NCBI RefSeq assembly: GCF_019100495.1
Contig: NZ_JAHRVA010000008.1
Coordinates: forward strand, 86,919-150,918
DNA from: Falsochrobactrum tianjinense
Lineage (GTDB): Bacteria; Pseudomonadota; Alphaproteobacteria; Rhizobiales; Rhizobiaceae
Direction of reading: 5' to 3'
Length of the DNA stretch: 64,000 nucleotides
Shown here one piece after another: positions 36,238-44,484 of the stretch (position 1 is the stretch's first letter; every line of letters begins with the position of its first letter). Below the pieces are notes generated by a model. That model saw only the letters and a list, made by a program, of their open reading frames with translations, had not been told where the DNA came from and ran no database searches. Both the position numbers and the translations under genes were made by a program.

Positions 36238-36927
36238 ATGCAAGTGGGCAATGCCCGTTACCGGACGGGCGCGGACATACCGGATGTTGTGGCGGTCTTT
36301 CCGTTGCGAGGCGCTCTGCTTCTGCCCGGCGGTAAGCTTCCGCTGAATATATTCGAGCCGCGCTATCTTGAAATGGTGGAAGCCGCCATTTCGAGCAAGC
36401 GGATCATCGGCATGATCCAGCCGCATATCCAACCGGATGAAGAGGAAAGTGACGAGCTTGACGAGACCGCAAAACCGCCTTTGAGCAAGGTTGGCTGCCT
36501 GGGACGCATAACTACATTTTCCGAAACCGGAGACGGGCGCATTCTCATTACGCTTGAAGGCATTTGCCGCTTCCGCGTGCTCGAAGAGGTTCACTGCCGC
36601 CGTCCTTATCGCCAGTGTCGCATCGCGCCATTCCTCACCGATCTCGAAGATGCGCGTGACGCCGCCAATATCGACCGCGAAGCATTGCTGCGTGCCTTCC
36701 GCGACTATCTCGAAGTGCATAATCTGGAAGCTGACTGGGACAGCATTTCACGCGCGGGAAATGAAACGCTGGTCAACGCCCTGTCGATGATGTCTCCTTT
36801 CGGAGCCGCGGAAAAACAGGCGCTGCTGGAAGCGGCGGATCTCAAAACGCGCGCGGCGACGCTGATCGCCATCACCGAAATGATGCTGGCCAAAATCAGG
36901 GATGATTATAGCTCGCGCCTGCAATGA
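36238..36927 (+). CDS. LON substrate-binding (N-terminal) domain protein
   Basis: 229 residues corresponding only to the N-terminal substrate-recognition domain of Lon protease, without ATPase or peptidase. Diagnostic stretches: [20 protein letters not shown] followed by [14 protein letters not shown] near residue 18, and [11 protein letters not shown] then LEGICRFRV near 85-115. Its role is unknown; such proteins may deliver substrates or act in peptide handling. AAGGGAGA precedes ATG 36238 and immediately follows a palindromic repeat that could fold over it. The gene overlaps or nearly abuts the Trm112-like gene. Confidence 0.88.
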   Translation: MQVGNARYRTGADIPDVVAVFPLRGALLLPGGKLPLNIFEPRYLEMVEAAISSKRIIGMIQPHIQPDEEESDELDETAKPPLSKVGCLGRITTFSETGDGRILITLEGICRFRVLEEVHCRRPYRQCRIAPFLTDLEDARDAANIDREALLRAFRDYLEVHNLEADWDSISRAGNETLVNALSMMSPFGAAEKQALLEAADLKTRAATLIAITEMMLAKIRDDYSSRLQ

Positions 36928-36953
36928 AGATCGGGAGAAGATCGAGGAATGAA

Positions 36954-37145
36954 ATGGCTGAATGTGAAAAGACCGATAATCTCGACGTGAAATTGCTCGA
37001 ACTGCTTGTTTGCCCATTGACCAAGGGACCGCTCGAATATGATGCGGAACATCATGAATTGGTCTCGAAAAAGGCCCGGCTCGCCTACCCTATTCGCGGC
37101 GGAATCCCGATCATGCTGCCTTCGGAAGCGCGCACTCTCGATTGA
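36954..37145 (+). CDS. Trm112-family (UPF0434) small zinc-ribbon-like protein
   Basis: 63 residues: [26 protein letters not shown] then [17 protein letters not shown], the UPF0434/Trm112 pattern. Relatives are small partners or activators of methyltransferases; the bacterial YcaR role is unclear. Only one of the usual zinc-ligand Cys is visible. ATG 36954 follows GAGGAA; the alternative ATG 36924 overlaps the previous stop (ATGA) and would add ten residues. It is co-transcribed with the LON-domain gene. Confidence 0.85.
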   Translation: MAECEKTDNLDVKLLELLVCPLTKGPLEYDAEHHELVSKKARLAYPIRGGIPIMLPSEARTLD

Positions 37146-37287
37146 GCCGCAGAGCCTTTCTGGCGCGCTTTGATGGGATATATTCCGACTGTTATATAAT
37201 TTCTGATCGCGGCCTATTCTTTTTCATAAATTTCGCTGCGCTGATTATTGCTTGCCGCGCCGGTGGGTTCTATAACCCTGGCGGAAC

Positions 37288-37382
37288 TAGAGCATTTCCA
37301 GCAAAAGCGTGAAGCGGTTTTGCGTCCAGACAAGGCGTAAAACAAATAGACAGGGCGATTCCGTCACAACGGAAATCGCTCC
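37288..37382. repeat. Composite palindromic intergenic repeat
   Basis: The first unit (TAGAGCATTTCCAGCAAAAG to GGTTTTGCG) is followed by a second (GCGATTCCGT / ACGGAAATCGC). It has the same two-part design as at 36121, with the second unit diverged. It lies in the leader region of leuB. Confidence 0.75.
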
Positions 37383-37413
37383 GTTGCGTACGAAATAATA
37401 GAGGCTTGGCATT

Positions 37414-38526
37414 ATGGCATCCAGAAAACTCCTTCTCCTGCCCGGCGATGGCATCGGTCCCGAAGCAATGGCTGAGGTCCGCAAAATTATCGCTTTCCTC
37501 AACTCAGGCCTCAATCTCGGTTTTGAGACTGACGAGGGACTGGTTGGCGGATCGGCATATGATGCGTGTGGGCAAGCCATTTCCGATGCCGATATGCAAA
37601 AGGCGCTGGCAGCCGATGCCGTGCTGTTTGGCGCGGTGGGCGGCCCCAAATGGGATGAGGTGCCTTATGAAGTGCGCCCCGAAGCCGGACTTCTGCGCTT
37701 ACGTAAGGAGATGGAGCTTTATGCCAATTTGCGTCCGGCTATCTGCTATCCGGCGCTGGCGCATTCTTCCTCGCTCAAGCCTGAAGTGATCGAAGGTCTC
37801 GACATCCTGATCCTGCGCGAATTGACCGGCGGCGTCTATTTCGGCGAGCCGAAGGAAATCATTGATCTGGGCAACGGCCAGAAGCGCGGCATTGATACGC
37901 AGGTCTATGACACCTATGAAATCGAGCGTATCGCCGATGTGGCCTTCGAGCTTGCGCGCACCCGCCGCAACAAGGTCACGTCGATGGAAAAGCGTAATGT
38001 GATGAAATCGGGCGTGTTGTGGAATCAGGTCGTCACTGCCCGCCACAAGGAAAAGCACGCCGATGTGGAACTGACGCATATGCTGGCCGATGCCGGCGGC
38101 ATGCAGCTTGTTCGCTGGCCCAAGCAGTTCGATGTGATCGTCACCGACAATCTGTTTGGCGACATGCTTTCAGACGTTGCCGCTATGCTGACCGGCTCAC
38201 TGGGCATGCTGCCATCCGCATCGCTGGGCGCGGCCGATGCGAAGACCGGCAAGCGTAAGGCGCTTTACGAGCCGGTGCATGGTTCGGCCCCCGATATCGC
38301 TGGCAAGGGCATTGCCAATCCAATCGCCATGATCGCTTCGCTGGGCATGTGCCTGCGCTATTCGTTCAATTTGATCGATGAAGCCGACCGCCTCGATGCG
38401 GCAATTGCCGCTGTGCTCGACGATGGTCTGCGTACGGGGGACATATGGTCGGAAGGCACAACCCGTATCAGCACCTCCGAAATGGGCGATGGGATCCTTG
38501 AAAAGTTCAGGGCATTATCTGCCTGA
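37414..38526 (+). CDS. leuB: 3-isopropylmalate dehydrogenase
   Basis: NAD-dependent oxidative decarboxylase of leucine synthesis, 370 residues, usual length. It opens [36 protein letters not shown] near 93 holds the substrate Arg residues, [12 protein letters not shown] near 134 the leucine-specific loop, and [20 protein letters not shown] near 246 the metal-binding Asp residues. [20 protein letters not shown] near 287 is the NAD site. AGAGG precedes ATG 37414. LeuD lies 5 kb away on the other strand, so the pathway genes are not in one operon here. Confidence 0.97.
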   Translation: MASRKLLLLPGDGIGPEAMAEVRKIIAFLNSGLNLGFETDEGLVGGSAYDACGQAISDADMQKALAADAVLFGAVGGPKWDEVPYEVRPEAGLLRLRKEMELYANLRPAICYPALAHSSSLKPEVIEGLDILILRELTGGVYFGEPKEIIDLGNGQKRGIDTQVYDTYEIERIADVAFELARTRRNKVTSMEKRNVMKSGVLWNQVVTARHKEKHADVELTHMLADAGGMQLVRWPKQFDVIVTDNLFGDMLSDVAAMLTGSLGMLPSASLGAADAKTGKRKALYEPVHGSAPDIAGKGIANPIAMIASLGMCLRYSFNLIDEADRLDAAIAAVLDDGLRTGDIWSEGTTRISTSEMGDGILEKFRALSA

Positions 38527-38542
38527 TTTCTCATGCTATCGT

Positions 38543-38640
38543 GGAGCGCCGATCTGATCGTATCAAATCGGCGCTCCAGAGCATTTCCAGCAAAAGTGTG
38601 AAACGGTTTTGCGTAGGAAAATGCGTAAAAGAACAGCTCT
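38543..38640. repeat. Palindromic repeat with units in reversed order
   Basis: A perfect 11-bp stem (GGAGCGCCGAT 38543-38553 with ATCGGCGCTCC 38567-38577) directly precedes an AGAGCATTTCC unit (38578-38640, ending GCTCT). At 36121 the AGAGC unit comes first, so the family is modular. It lies between leuB and the hypothetical membrane gene and reaches the latter's stop codon. Confidence 0.72.
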
Positions 38641-39178
38641 ACTGAAGCATGAAATCCGCCAAGACGCCAAAAATGAGCAGGAAAATCAGGAAGAACTGAA
38701 ACTCTCGCTGCTTTATGCGTATCGCGAATATTATTCCTATTGTTTCTACCGAGAATAGAAGTGTGTCGGCCCTGACAGATGTATAATCCCGGGCAGGCAG
38801 ATGGACTCGTAACTGGCTCAGATATTCGACCAGATTGAGGAACATGAAGAGTGAAAAGAGCCAGGCTTTTCTTGAGAGAAAATACTTCTCATAATCGCCA
38901 TACTCTTTAACTTCATCCGGCGTCAGCGTGACGCAGACGAAAAACAGGCCGAATACGTAAAGTAGATCGAGTATATACGTATATACATCATACTGCTTGG
39001 TTTCGCTCTCCAGGAGATAATCCCACCAGAACTGGATTATCCATAGAAAGACGACCAGAACCCAACCGATATGCATATAGGAAATCTTATGCCTGTTGGG
39101 ATGCTGTACGAATTTGGAAGCAAAGATAAGCAGGCGTGACAGGCACAGACTGATGCCCATGCCATTGATAATTCTCAT
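38639..39178 (-). CDS. Hypothetical membrane protein
   Basis: About 179 residues with probably five transmembrane stretches. Readable ones are around WVLVVFLWIIQFWW, YILDLLYVFGLFFVCV, WLFSLFMFLNLVEYL, LLFSVETIGIIFAI and FFLIFLLIFGVLADF. I recognise no family. Base composition is clearly richer in A+T than the neighbours, and codon use differs, suggesting recent acquisition. No clear ribosome binding site precedes ATG 39178; ATG 39160 is an alternative and longer forms are possible. It sits between leuB and serA, flanked by a repeat. Confidence 0.6.
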   Translation of the reverse strand: MRIINGMGISLCLSRLLIFASKFVQHPNRHKISYMHIGWVLVVFLWIIQFWWDYLLESETKQYDVYTYILDLLYVFGLFFVCVTLTPDEVKEYGDYEKYFLSRKAWLFSLFMFLNLVEYLSQLRVHLPARDYTSVRADTLLFSVETIGIIFAIRIKQREFQFFLIFLLIFGVLADFMLQ

Positions 39179-39421
39179 ATGAGAGAATGAATCAGCGAAA
39201 TTGATCGCAGCGTCGACACCGGAAGCCAAATTGCACCTGTAATGATCTGGAGCGTCTACTCTTGCCGGAAATTCTTTAAATGTCGTGAATGTGATGGCCG
39301 CGCTCCCTTCATAAGCCGGGAGCCAAAATATCGCAGTGACGACATGATATCGCAGTGACGACATGGACTGATTGATTTATGTCGCTATGTGAATATTGAG
39401 ACTCACCCTGAAAGCCCCCTC

Positions 39422-40660
39422 ATGACCGCACGTCTTTCATTCGCGCGCGAGCGCATCAACGTTCTTCTTCTCGAAGGCATCAATCAGTCGGCTGTCGATT
39501 ATTTCAAATCGTCGGGCTACACGAATGTTGTTCACATACCCAAAGCGCTCGACAAGGCAGAGCTGATCGAAGCCATCGCCTCGGCGCACATCATCGGCAT
39601 CCGTTCGCGCACGCAACTGACGGACGAGGTATTTGAAGCGGCGCAGCGGCTCATCGCAGTCGGCTGCTATTCGGTGGGGACCAATCAGGTCGATCTGAAA
39701 GCAGCGCGCAAGCGCGGCATCCCGGTTTTCAATGCGCCCTTCTCCAATACGCGTTCGGTGGCGGAACTGGTGATCGGCGAGATCATCATGCTGATGCGGC
39801 GCATCTTCTCGCGCTCCGTCAAGGCCCATGCAGGCGGCTGGGAGAAATCGGCCATCGGCAGCCGCGAGGTGCGCGGCAAGACGCTGGGTATCGTCGGCTA
39901 TGGCAATATCGGCTCGCAGGTGGGTAATCTCGCCGAAAGCCTTGGCATGAACGTGCGTTATTACGATACGACTGACAAGCTGCAATATGGCAATGTCATT
40001 CCGACCGACACGCTTGATGAGCTGCTCGCCATTTCCGATGTCGTCAGCCTGCATGTGCCTTCCAACAAATCGACTGCCAAGATGATTACGGAAGCCCGGC
40101 TGCGCAAGATGAAGAAGGGAGCCTTTCTCATCAACAATGCGCGCGGCTCGGTGGTGGACCTCGAAGCGCTGGCACGCATACTTGACGAAGGCCATCTGGC
40201 CGGTGCGGCGATCGACGTATTCCCGACTGAACCCGCCTCCAACAAGGATCCGTTCACATCGCCCTTGCAGGGGCTTGAGAATGTCATTCTCACCCCACAT
40301 ATCGGCGGCTCGACCGAAGAGGCGCAGGAGCGGATCGGCACGGAAGTCGCCCGCAAGCTGGTGGAATATTCCGATGTCGGCTCCACGCTCGGCGCGGTCA
40401 ATTTTCCGCAGGTTCAATTGCCGCCCCGTCCAAGCGGTACGCGCTTCATGCATGTGCATGAAAACCGCCCCGGCATTCTCAACAGCCTGGTCAATATTTT
40501 CTCCTCGCACGGCATCAACATCGTCAGCCAGTTTCTGCAAACCGATGGCGAGGTCGGCTATGTCGTGATTGAGGCTGATGGGATGGACGATTTCAGCGAT
40601 GATGTGTTTCAGGCCCTGCGCGAGATACCCGGAACAATCCGGGCCCGTCTGCTGTACTGA
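39422..40660 (+). CDS. serA: D-3-phosphoglycerate dehydrogenase (ACT-domain form)
   Basis: First step of serine synthesis from 3-phosphoglycerate, NAD-dependent. 412 residues, the length of the E. coli type (about 410), not the long form. The NAD site VGYGNIGSQVGNLAESLGM lies near 160. The catalytic Arg is in NNARGSVVDLEAL near 240, Glu near 265 and His in TPHIGGSTEEAQERIG near 292. A C-terminal ACT domain (about 338-412, HENRPGILNSLVNIFSSHGI) gives serine feedback. Start is uncertain: ATG 39422 lacks an obvious ribosome binding site, and GTG 39389 is in frame. Confidence 0.95.
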   Translation: MTARLSFARERINVLLLEGINQSAVDYFKSSGYTNVVHIPKALDKAELIEAIASAHIIGIRSRTQLTDEVFEAAQRLIAVGCYSVGTNQVDLKAARKRGIPVFNAPFSNTRSVAELVIGEIIMLMRRIFSRSVKAHAGGWEKSAIGSREVRGKTLGIVGYGNIGSQVGNLAESLGMNVRYYDTTDKLQYGNVIPTDTLDELLAISDVVSLHVPSNKSTAKMITEARLRKMKKGAFLINNARGSVVDLEALARILDEGHLAGAAIDVFPTEPASNKDPFTSPLQGLENVILTPHIGGSTEEAQERIGTEVARKLVEYSDVGSTLGAVNFPQVQLPPRPSGTRFMHVHENRPGILNSLVNIFSSHGINIVSQFLQTDGEVGYVVIEADGMDDFSDDVFQALREIPGTIRARLLY

Positions 40661-40804
40661 TCAACGAGCTTTTAGACGGCTGATCCGCGTGGTTTTCCGG
40701 AGCCGCGCGGGTCGTTTATTTGCGCCCGGTGCGTAAAGTCACCGAGAAATCATTGACTCTTTTTCTAAAGAGCTTAAAAGCGCACACGGAAAAGGAGACA
40801 CTCC

Positions 40805-40933
40805 GTGAACGCTTCCAGCGCATCACATAGCCTGTATGGAATGAATGGCCGTGCCGCCATTCGTTGTCCTATGGCGTCCGTTTCCAAAACGACCACGGCC
40901 ACTTGCATTAAAACGACCACGAAAACGGTCTGA
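40805..40933 (+). CDS. Putative Thr/Lys-rich leader peptide of asd
   Basis: GTG 40805 follows AAAGGAG (40791-40797) at seven bases and opens 42 codons ending in TGA 40931. The last 16 residues read SKTTTATCIKTTTKTV: eight Thr, three Lys and one Ile, all aspartate-family products made downstream of Asd. This resembles the threonine operon leader of enterobacteria. Competing RNA stems and a terminator follow before asd. Likely role: ribosome stalling at Thr/Lys codons when these amino acids run short. Inference; no homologue known to me. Confidence 0.6.
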   Translation: MNASSASHSLYGMNGRAAIRCPMASVSKTTTATCIKTTTKTV

Positions 40934-40960
40934 TCCCTTGGCCTGCTCGCCCTCTCTCCC

Positions 40961-40986
40961 CGGGTCTGGCCCTGGGAAAAGGCCCG
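40961..40986 (+). promoter_or_regulatory. Candidate antiterminator stem before asd
   Basis: CGGGTC (40961-40966) can pair with GGCCCG (40981-40986). That pairing uses the same CCCG bases needed for the 5' arm of the terminator at 40983-41003, so the two stems exclude each other. Confidence 0.5.
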
Positions 40987-41003
40987 CTGGTTGGCGGGTT
41001 TTT
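40983..41003 (+). terminator. Leader terminator before asd
   Basis: CCCGC (40983-40987), a 6-base loop, GCGGG (40994-40998) and TTTTT (40999-41003). It sits 50 bases after the leader-peptide stop and 30 bases before asd, so it would stop transcription before the gene. Confidence 0.7.
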
Positions 41004-41032
41004 ATGGAAGCGGAGAGGACAGGAGAAGACAG

Positions 41033-42067
41033 ATGGGATTTAAGGTAGCAATTGTCGGCGCCACCGGAAATGTCGGGCGCGAAATGCTCAATATTCTTGA
41101 AGAGCGCGGCTTTCCCGCCGATGAGGTTGTCGCGCTTGCCTCGCGCCGCAGTCAGGGTACGGAAGTATCCTATGGCGACAAGACGCTGAAAGTGAAAGCG
41201 CTCGATAATTACGATTTCTCCGACACCGATATTTGCCTCATGTCCGCTGGCGGCTCGATCTCGCAGGAATGGTCGCCGAAGATCGGCGCGCAAGGCTGTG
41301 TCGTTATTGATAATTCCTCGGCCTGGCGCTATGACGCCGAAGTGCCGCTGATCGTACCGGAAGTGAATGCGGATGCGATCGCAGGCTTTCGCAAGAAGAA
41401 CATCATTGCCAATCCAAACTGCTCGACTGCGCAGCTCGTCGTAGCGCTCAAGCCGCTGCATGACGCAGCCACAATCAAGCGCGTTGTCGTCTCCACCTAC
41501 CAGTCGGTTTCGGGTGCGGGCAAAGAAGGCATGGACGAGTTGTTCGAGCAGTCGCGCGCCGTTTTTGTCGCCGATCCGATCTCCACAAAGAAGTTCACGA
41601 AACGCATCGCTTTCAACGTTATTCCGCATATCGATACATTTATGGAAGACGGCTACACCAAGGAAGAATGGAAGATGATGGCCGAAACCAAGAAGATGCT
41701 CGATCCGAAGATCAAGCTGACGGCGACTGCTGTGCGCGTGCCAGTCTTTATCGGCCATTCCGAGGCGGTGAATATCGAGTTCGAAAAGCCGATTTCGGCG
41801 GAAGAAGCCCGCGAGATTCTGCGCGAAGCGCCCGGTTGCCTCGTTATCGATAAGCATGAAGATGGAGGCTACATCACGCCTTATGAATCTGCTGGGGAAG
41901 ATGCGACCTACATCAGCCGTATCCGCGAGGATATCACGGTCGAGAATGGACTTGCTCTGTGGGTGGTCTCTGACAATCTGCGCAAGGGTGCCGCGCTCAA
42001 CACAATCCAGATCGCGGAGCTTCTGGTTGCGCGCGGCCTGATCAAGCCGAAAGCTCTGGCCGCGTGA
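41033..42067 (+). CDS. asd: Aspartate-semialdehyde dehydrogenase
   Basis: Reduces aspartyl phosphate to aspartate semialdehyde, the branch point to lysine/diaminopimelate, threonine and methionine. 344 residues. The NADP site VAIVGATGNVGREMLNIL opens the protein. Phosphate Arg lies near SRRSQGTEV, and the catalytic Cys is in ANPNCSTAQLV near 130. GAGKEGMDEL near 160 and VPVFIGHSEAVNIEF with the general-base His near 245 complete the site. ATG 41033 has AGGAG (41021-41025) at ideal distance; upstream bases form the terminator of a Thr/Lys-rich leader. A bidirectional terminator follows. Confidence 0.97.
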   Translation: MGFKVAIVGATGNVGREMLNILEERGFPADEVVALASRRSQGTEVSYGDKTLKVKALDNYDFSDTDICLMSAGGSISQEWSPKIGAQGCVVIDNSSAWRYDAEVPLIVPEVNADAIAGFRKKNIIANPNCSTAQLVVALKPLHDAATIKRVVVSTYQSVSGAGKEGMDELFEQSRAVFVADPISTKKFTKRIAFNVIPHIDTFMEDGYTKEEWKMMAETKKMLDPKIKLTATAVRVPVFIGHSEAVNIEFEKPISAEEAREILREAPGCLVIDKHEDGGYITPYESAGEDATYISRIREDITVENGLALWVVSDNLRKGAALNTIQIAELLVARGLIKPKALAA

Positions 42068-42086
42068 TCAGGTTCAAAGGTTGAAG

Positions 42087-42114
42087 AAAAAACCCCGCGT
42101 GAGCGGGGTTTTTT
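42087..42114. terminator. Bidirectional intrinsic terminator after asd
   Basis: AAAAAACCCCGC (42087-42098), loop GTGA, GCGGGGTTTTTT (42103-42114). A perfect stem with T runs on both strands. Confidence 0.92.
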
Positions 42115-42193
42115 ATTGGCTGCTTGGTTGCGACCATGGAGAGGTGCTGTCATTCTGGTGGAAATACAGCGGATCTCTAGCAAGGTGAGAACA

Positions 42194-42634
42194 ATGGCCA
42201 GCAAAATGCCGGAAAATGCGGGGAAGTCCGCCAAGCCAACACTTCTGGCAGGCGGAAATCCTCAAATCGCGAAAGCCTATGGTGATGCTCCGGTGCAGGC
42301 TTATATCGCAGCCATGCCGGGATGGAAGAGCGATATTGGGCACCGTCTCGACGCACTCATTACGAGTGCGGTCCCTGATGTGCATAAGGCGGTCAAATGG
42401 AATTCGCCGCTATATGGGTTGGAAGGGCAGGGCTGGTTTCTCAGCGTCCATTGTTTCACGAAGTATATCAAGGTTGCTTTCTTTCGTGGTGCATCGCTAC
42501 GGCCCGTTCCGCCGGTCGAGTCGAAACACAAGGAAGTACGCTATTATCATATTTACGAGGATGACCAGTTCGACGAGGCCCAGTTTACCGATTGGGTGAA
42601 GCAAGCCAGCCAATTGCCGGGCGAACGCATGTAG
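42194..42634 (+). CDS. DUF1801 domain protein (first of two tandem copies)
   Basis: 146 residues with a YdhG-like DUF1801 fold: QAYIAAMPGWKSDIGHRLDALI near 38 and AVKWNSPLYGLEGQGWFLSVH near 72 are the family landmarks. The middle has YIKVAFFRGASLRP. The function is not established. ATG 42194 follows AAGGTGA by six bases. The next gene is a relative: both share the W-x-W/N-x-P...VKVAF/FAKGASL pattern, so this looks like an old tandem duplication with substantial divergence. Confidence 0.8.
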   Translation: MASKMPENAGKSAKPTLLAGGNPQIAKAYGDAPVQAYIAAMPGWKSDIGHRLDALITSAVPDVHKAVKWNSPLYGLEGQGWFLSVHCFTKYIKVAFFRGASLRPVPPVESKHKEVRYYHIYEDDQFDEAQFTDWVKQASQLPGERM

Positions 42635-42683
42635 CTCCGCAATGCGAGGTCTATTGGGGGCGATGACAACCAGAAAGGAAGCG

Positions 42684-43136
42684 ATGACGATGATGGAAAC
42701 AGGTAAATCCGACGCGCAGCAAGGAAACGCAGAGGTCTCTCCCTCTCATCTGATCGACGCAAGAATTCGGGAACTGGGCGACTGGCGGGGTGAAACACTG
42801 GCGCGCATTCGAAATCTCATCCAGCAAGCCGATCCCGATGTGATCGAGGAATGGAAATGGAGAGGTGTACCGGTCTGGTCGCATGCGGGGATCATCTGTA
42901 CTGGCGAGACTTATAAGAATGTCGTCAAGATGACCTTTGCCAAAGGCGCCTCATTGCAGGATCCGTCAAATCTGTTTAATTCCAGCCTCGAAGGCAACAC
43001 TAGGCGCGCCATCGATGTTTATGAAGGAGACAGGATTGATGAAGAAGCTTTGAAAACGCTGATCCGGGCCGCCGTGACGCTGAATACATCAACAAAAGCT
43101 GTTGCCCGTTCCCGGAAGAAATCAGGAAGCGGTTGA
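42684..43136 (+). CDS. DUF1801 domain protein (second copy)
   Basis: 150 residues from ATG 42684 (AAGGAAG upstream). The stretch IRNLIQQADPDVIEEWKWRG near 46, then WSHAGIICTGETYKNVVKMTF near 70 and KGASLQDPSNLFNSSLEGNT mark a DUF1801 member. The C-terminus is a Lys/Arg-rich tail (VARSRKKSGSG). It lies 49 bases after the first DUF1801 gene, probably in the same transcript. No assigned function. Confidence 0.8.
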   Translation: MTMMETGKSDAQQGNAEVSPSHLIDARIRELGDWRGETLARIRNLIQQADPDVIEEWKWRGVPVWSHAGIICTGETYKNVVKMTFAKGASLQDPSNLFNSSLEGNTRRAIDVYEGDRIDEEALKTLIRAAVTLNTSTKAVARSRKKSGSG

Positions 43137-43211
43137 CGGTCGCCAAAATTTGGCACCAAGACAAAAGCTTGGCTTTGTGGCCCTTCCGGTTCTGCTTGTC
43201 GAAGCGACCAC

Positions 43212-43634
43212 TCAGCCTGCCTGTGCTTCGATATTCTCCATATCGTCATCCGACAGCCCGAAATGATGGCCGATCTCATGAATGAGGACATGGGTAATGA
43301 TGTCGCCCAACGTTTCTTCATGTTCGGCCCAGTAATCGAGGATTGCGCGGCGGTAAAGAGTAATCCTGTTGGGTCCGTCGCCCGTTTGCAGGCTGAAACG
43401 CTCGCCTATGCCGTGACCTTCAAACAGGCCGAGAAGATCGAAGGGCGTTTCCAGCCCCATATCCTCGATGATCTGTTCTTCGGGAAAATCCGAAATCTGG
43501 ATGACGATATCGCCGCATAGCACACGAAACTCCTGCGGCAGATGCGCAAGCGCTTCTATCGCAATGGATTCGATTGCATCCAGCGACGGCGAGAGGCGGT
43601 CCCCCCAGTCGCGGCTTTGATCTTCATGGGCCAT
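43212..43634 (-). CDS. Small zincin-like metallopeptidase family protein
   Basis: 140 residues with the zinc-binding helix HVLIHEIGHHFGLSDDDMENIE at the C-terminus (HExxHxxG..D), typical of the minimal-zincin DUF1025/metallopeptidase family. The preceding RITLYRRAILDYWAEHEETL also fits that family. Substrate is unknown. The start is uncertain: ATG 43634 is used, but TTG 43643 has AAGGA at better spacing. It is a monocistronic gene upstream of leuD, both read to the left. Confidence 0.8.
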   Translation of the reverse strand: MAHEDQSRDWGDRLSPSLDAIESIAIEALAHLPQEFRVLCGDIVIQISDFPEEQIIEDMGLETPFDLLGLFEGHGIGERFSLQTGDGPNRITLYRRAILDYWAEHEETLGDIITHVLIHEIGHHFGLSDDDMENIEAQAG

Positions 43635-43709
43635 TTCAGCCAACCGGGTCCTTTTCAATGGTTCAGGCCACCGGATTTTGAGGCAATGGGTTTGTAAGGA
43701 GACAAGCCA

Positions 43710-44315
43710 TTATGCCCAGGGACGCTCTTGAACGTTCTTTGCTTCGAATGTATCGATGCTCTTAGCCTTTTCCATAGTTAAGCCGATATCATCCAGGCCA
43801 TTGAGCAGGCAATGACGTTTGAATTCATCGACGTCGAAAGAGATCGTGCCGCCATCGGGGCCGTGAATTTCCATGGCTTCCAGATCAATCGTCAGCGTCG
43901 CATTTGCGCCGCGCGATGCGTCATCCATCAGTTTTTCGAGGTTTTCAGGGCTGACCTTGATCGGCAGAATGCCGTTCTTGAAGCAATTATTGTAGAAGAT
44001 ATCAGCAAAAGAGGTGGAGATCACGCAACGAATGCCGAAATCAAGCAAAGCCCATGGCGCATGTTCGCGCGAGGAGCCGCAGCCGAAATTGTCGCCGGCA
44101 ACCAGAATCTGCGCATTGCGATAGCCGGGTTTGTTCAATACGAAATCCGGGTTCTCGGTACCGTCTTCGTTGAAACGCATTTCAGCAAAAAGACCCGTGC
44201 TCAGACCCGTGCGCTTGATCGTCTTGAGATAATCTTTCGGGATGATCATGTCCGTATCGACGTTGACGATCGGCAGGGGGGCGGCAACGCCCGTGAGCTT
44301 GGTGAACTTATCCAT
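43710..44315 (-). CDS. leuD: 3-isopropylmalate dehydratase, small subunit
   Basis: Small subunit of isopropylmalate isomerase in leucine synthesis; it pairs with LeuC, which is not in this window. 201 residues, normal length. Landmarks: [20 protein letters not shown] near 18, the substrate loop [21 protein letters not shown] near 73 and [18 protein letters not shown] near 101. Iron-sulfur ligands are in LeuC, as expected. The GC-rich gene has no neighbour in operon orientation except the zincin gene, 76 bases downstream. Confidence 0.96.
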   Translation of the reverse strand: MDKFTKLTGVAAPLPIVNVDTDMIIPKDYLKTIKRTGLSTGLFAEMRFNEDGTENPDFVLNKPGYRNAQILVAGDNFGCGSSREHAPWALLDFGIRCVISTSFADIFYNNCFKNGILPIKVSPENLEKLMDDASRGANATLTIDLEAMEIHGPDGGTISFDVDEFKRHCLLNGLDDIGLTMEKAKSIDTFEAKNVQERPWA

Positions 44316-44484
44316 ATGCGCAGCCTGTCAGTTTCATATTTCCAATTCAGGACTGGTTTACATCAGCATGGCGCAGAGTCAATGTTTGAGGGGCCGGATG
44401 CCGAATAGGTCGCAACCTTGAGAAACGCGTAATGGCAGTGCCTGCCTGCTTGCGCCATGTTGTTATTCGGTGCACAAATCTTCC

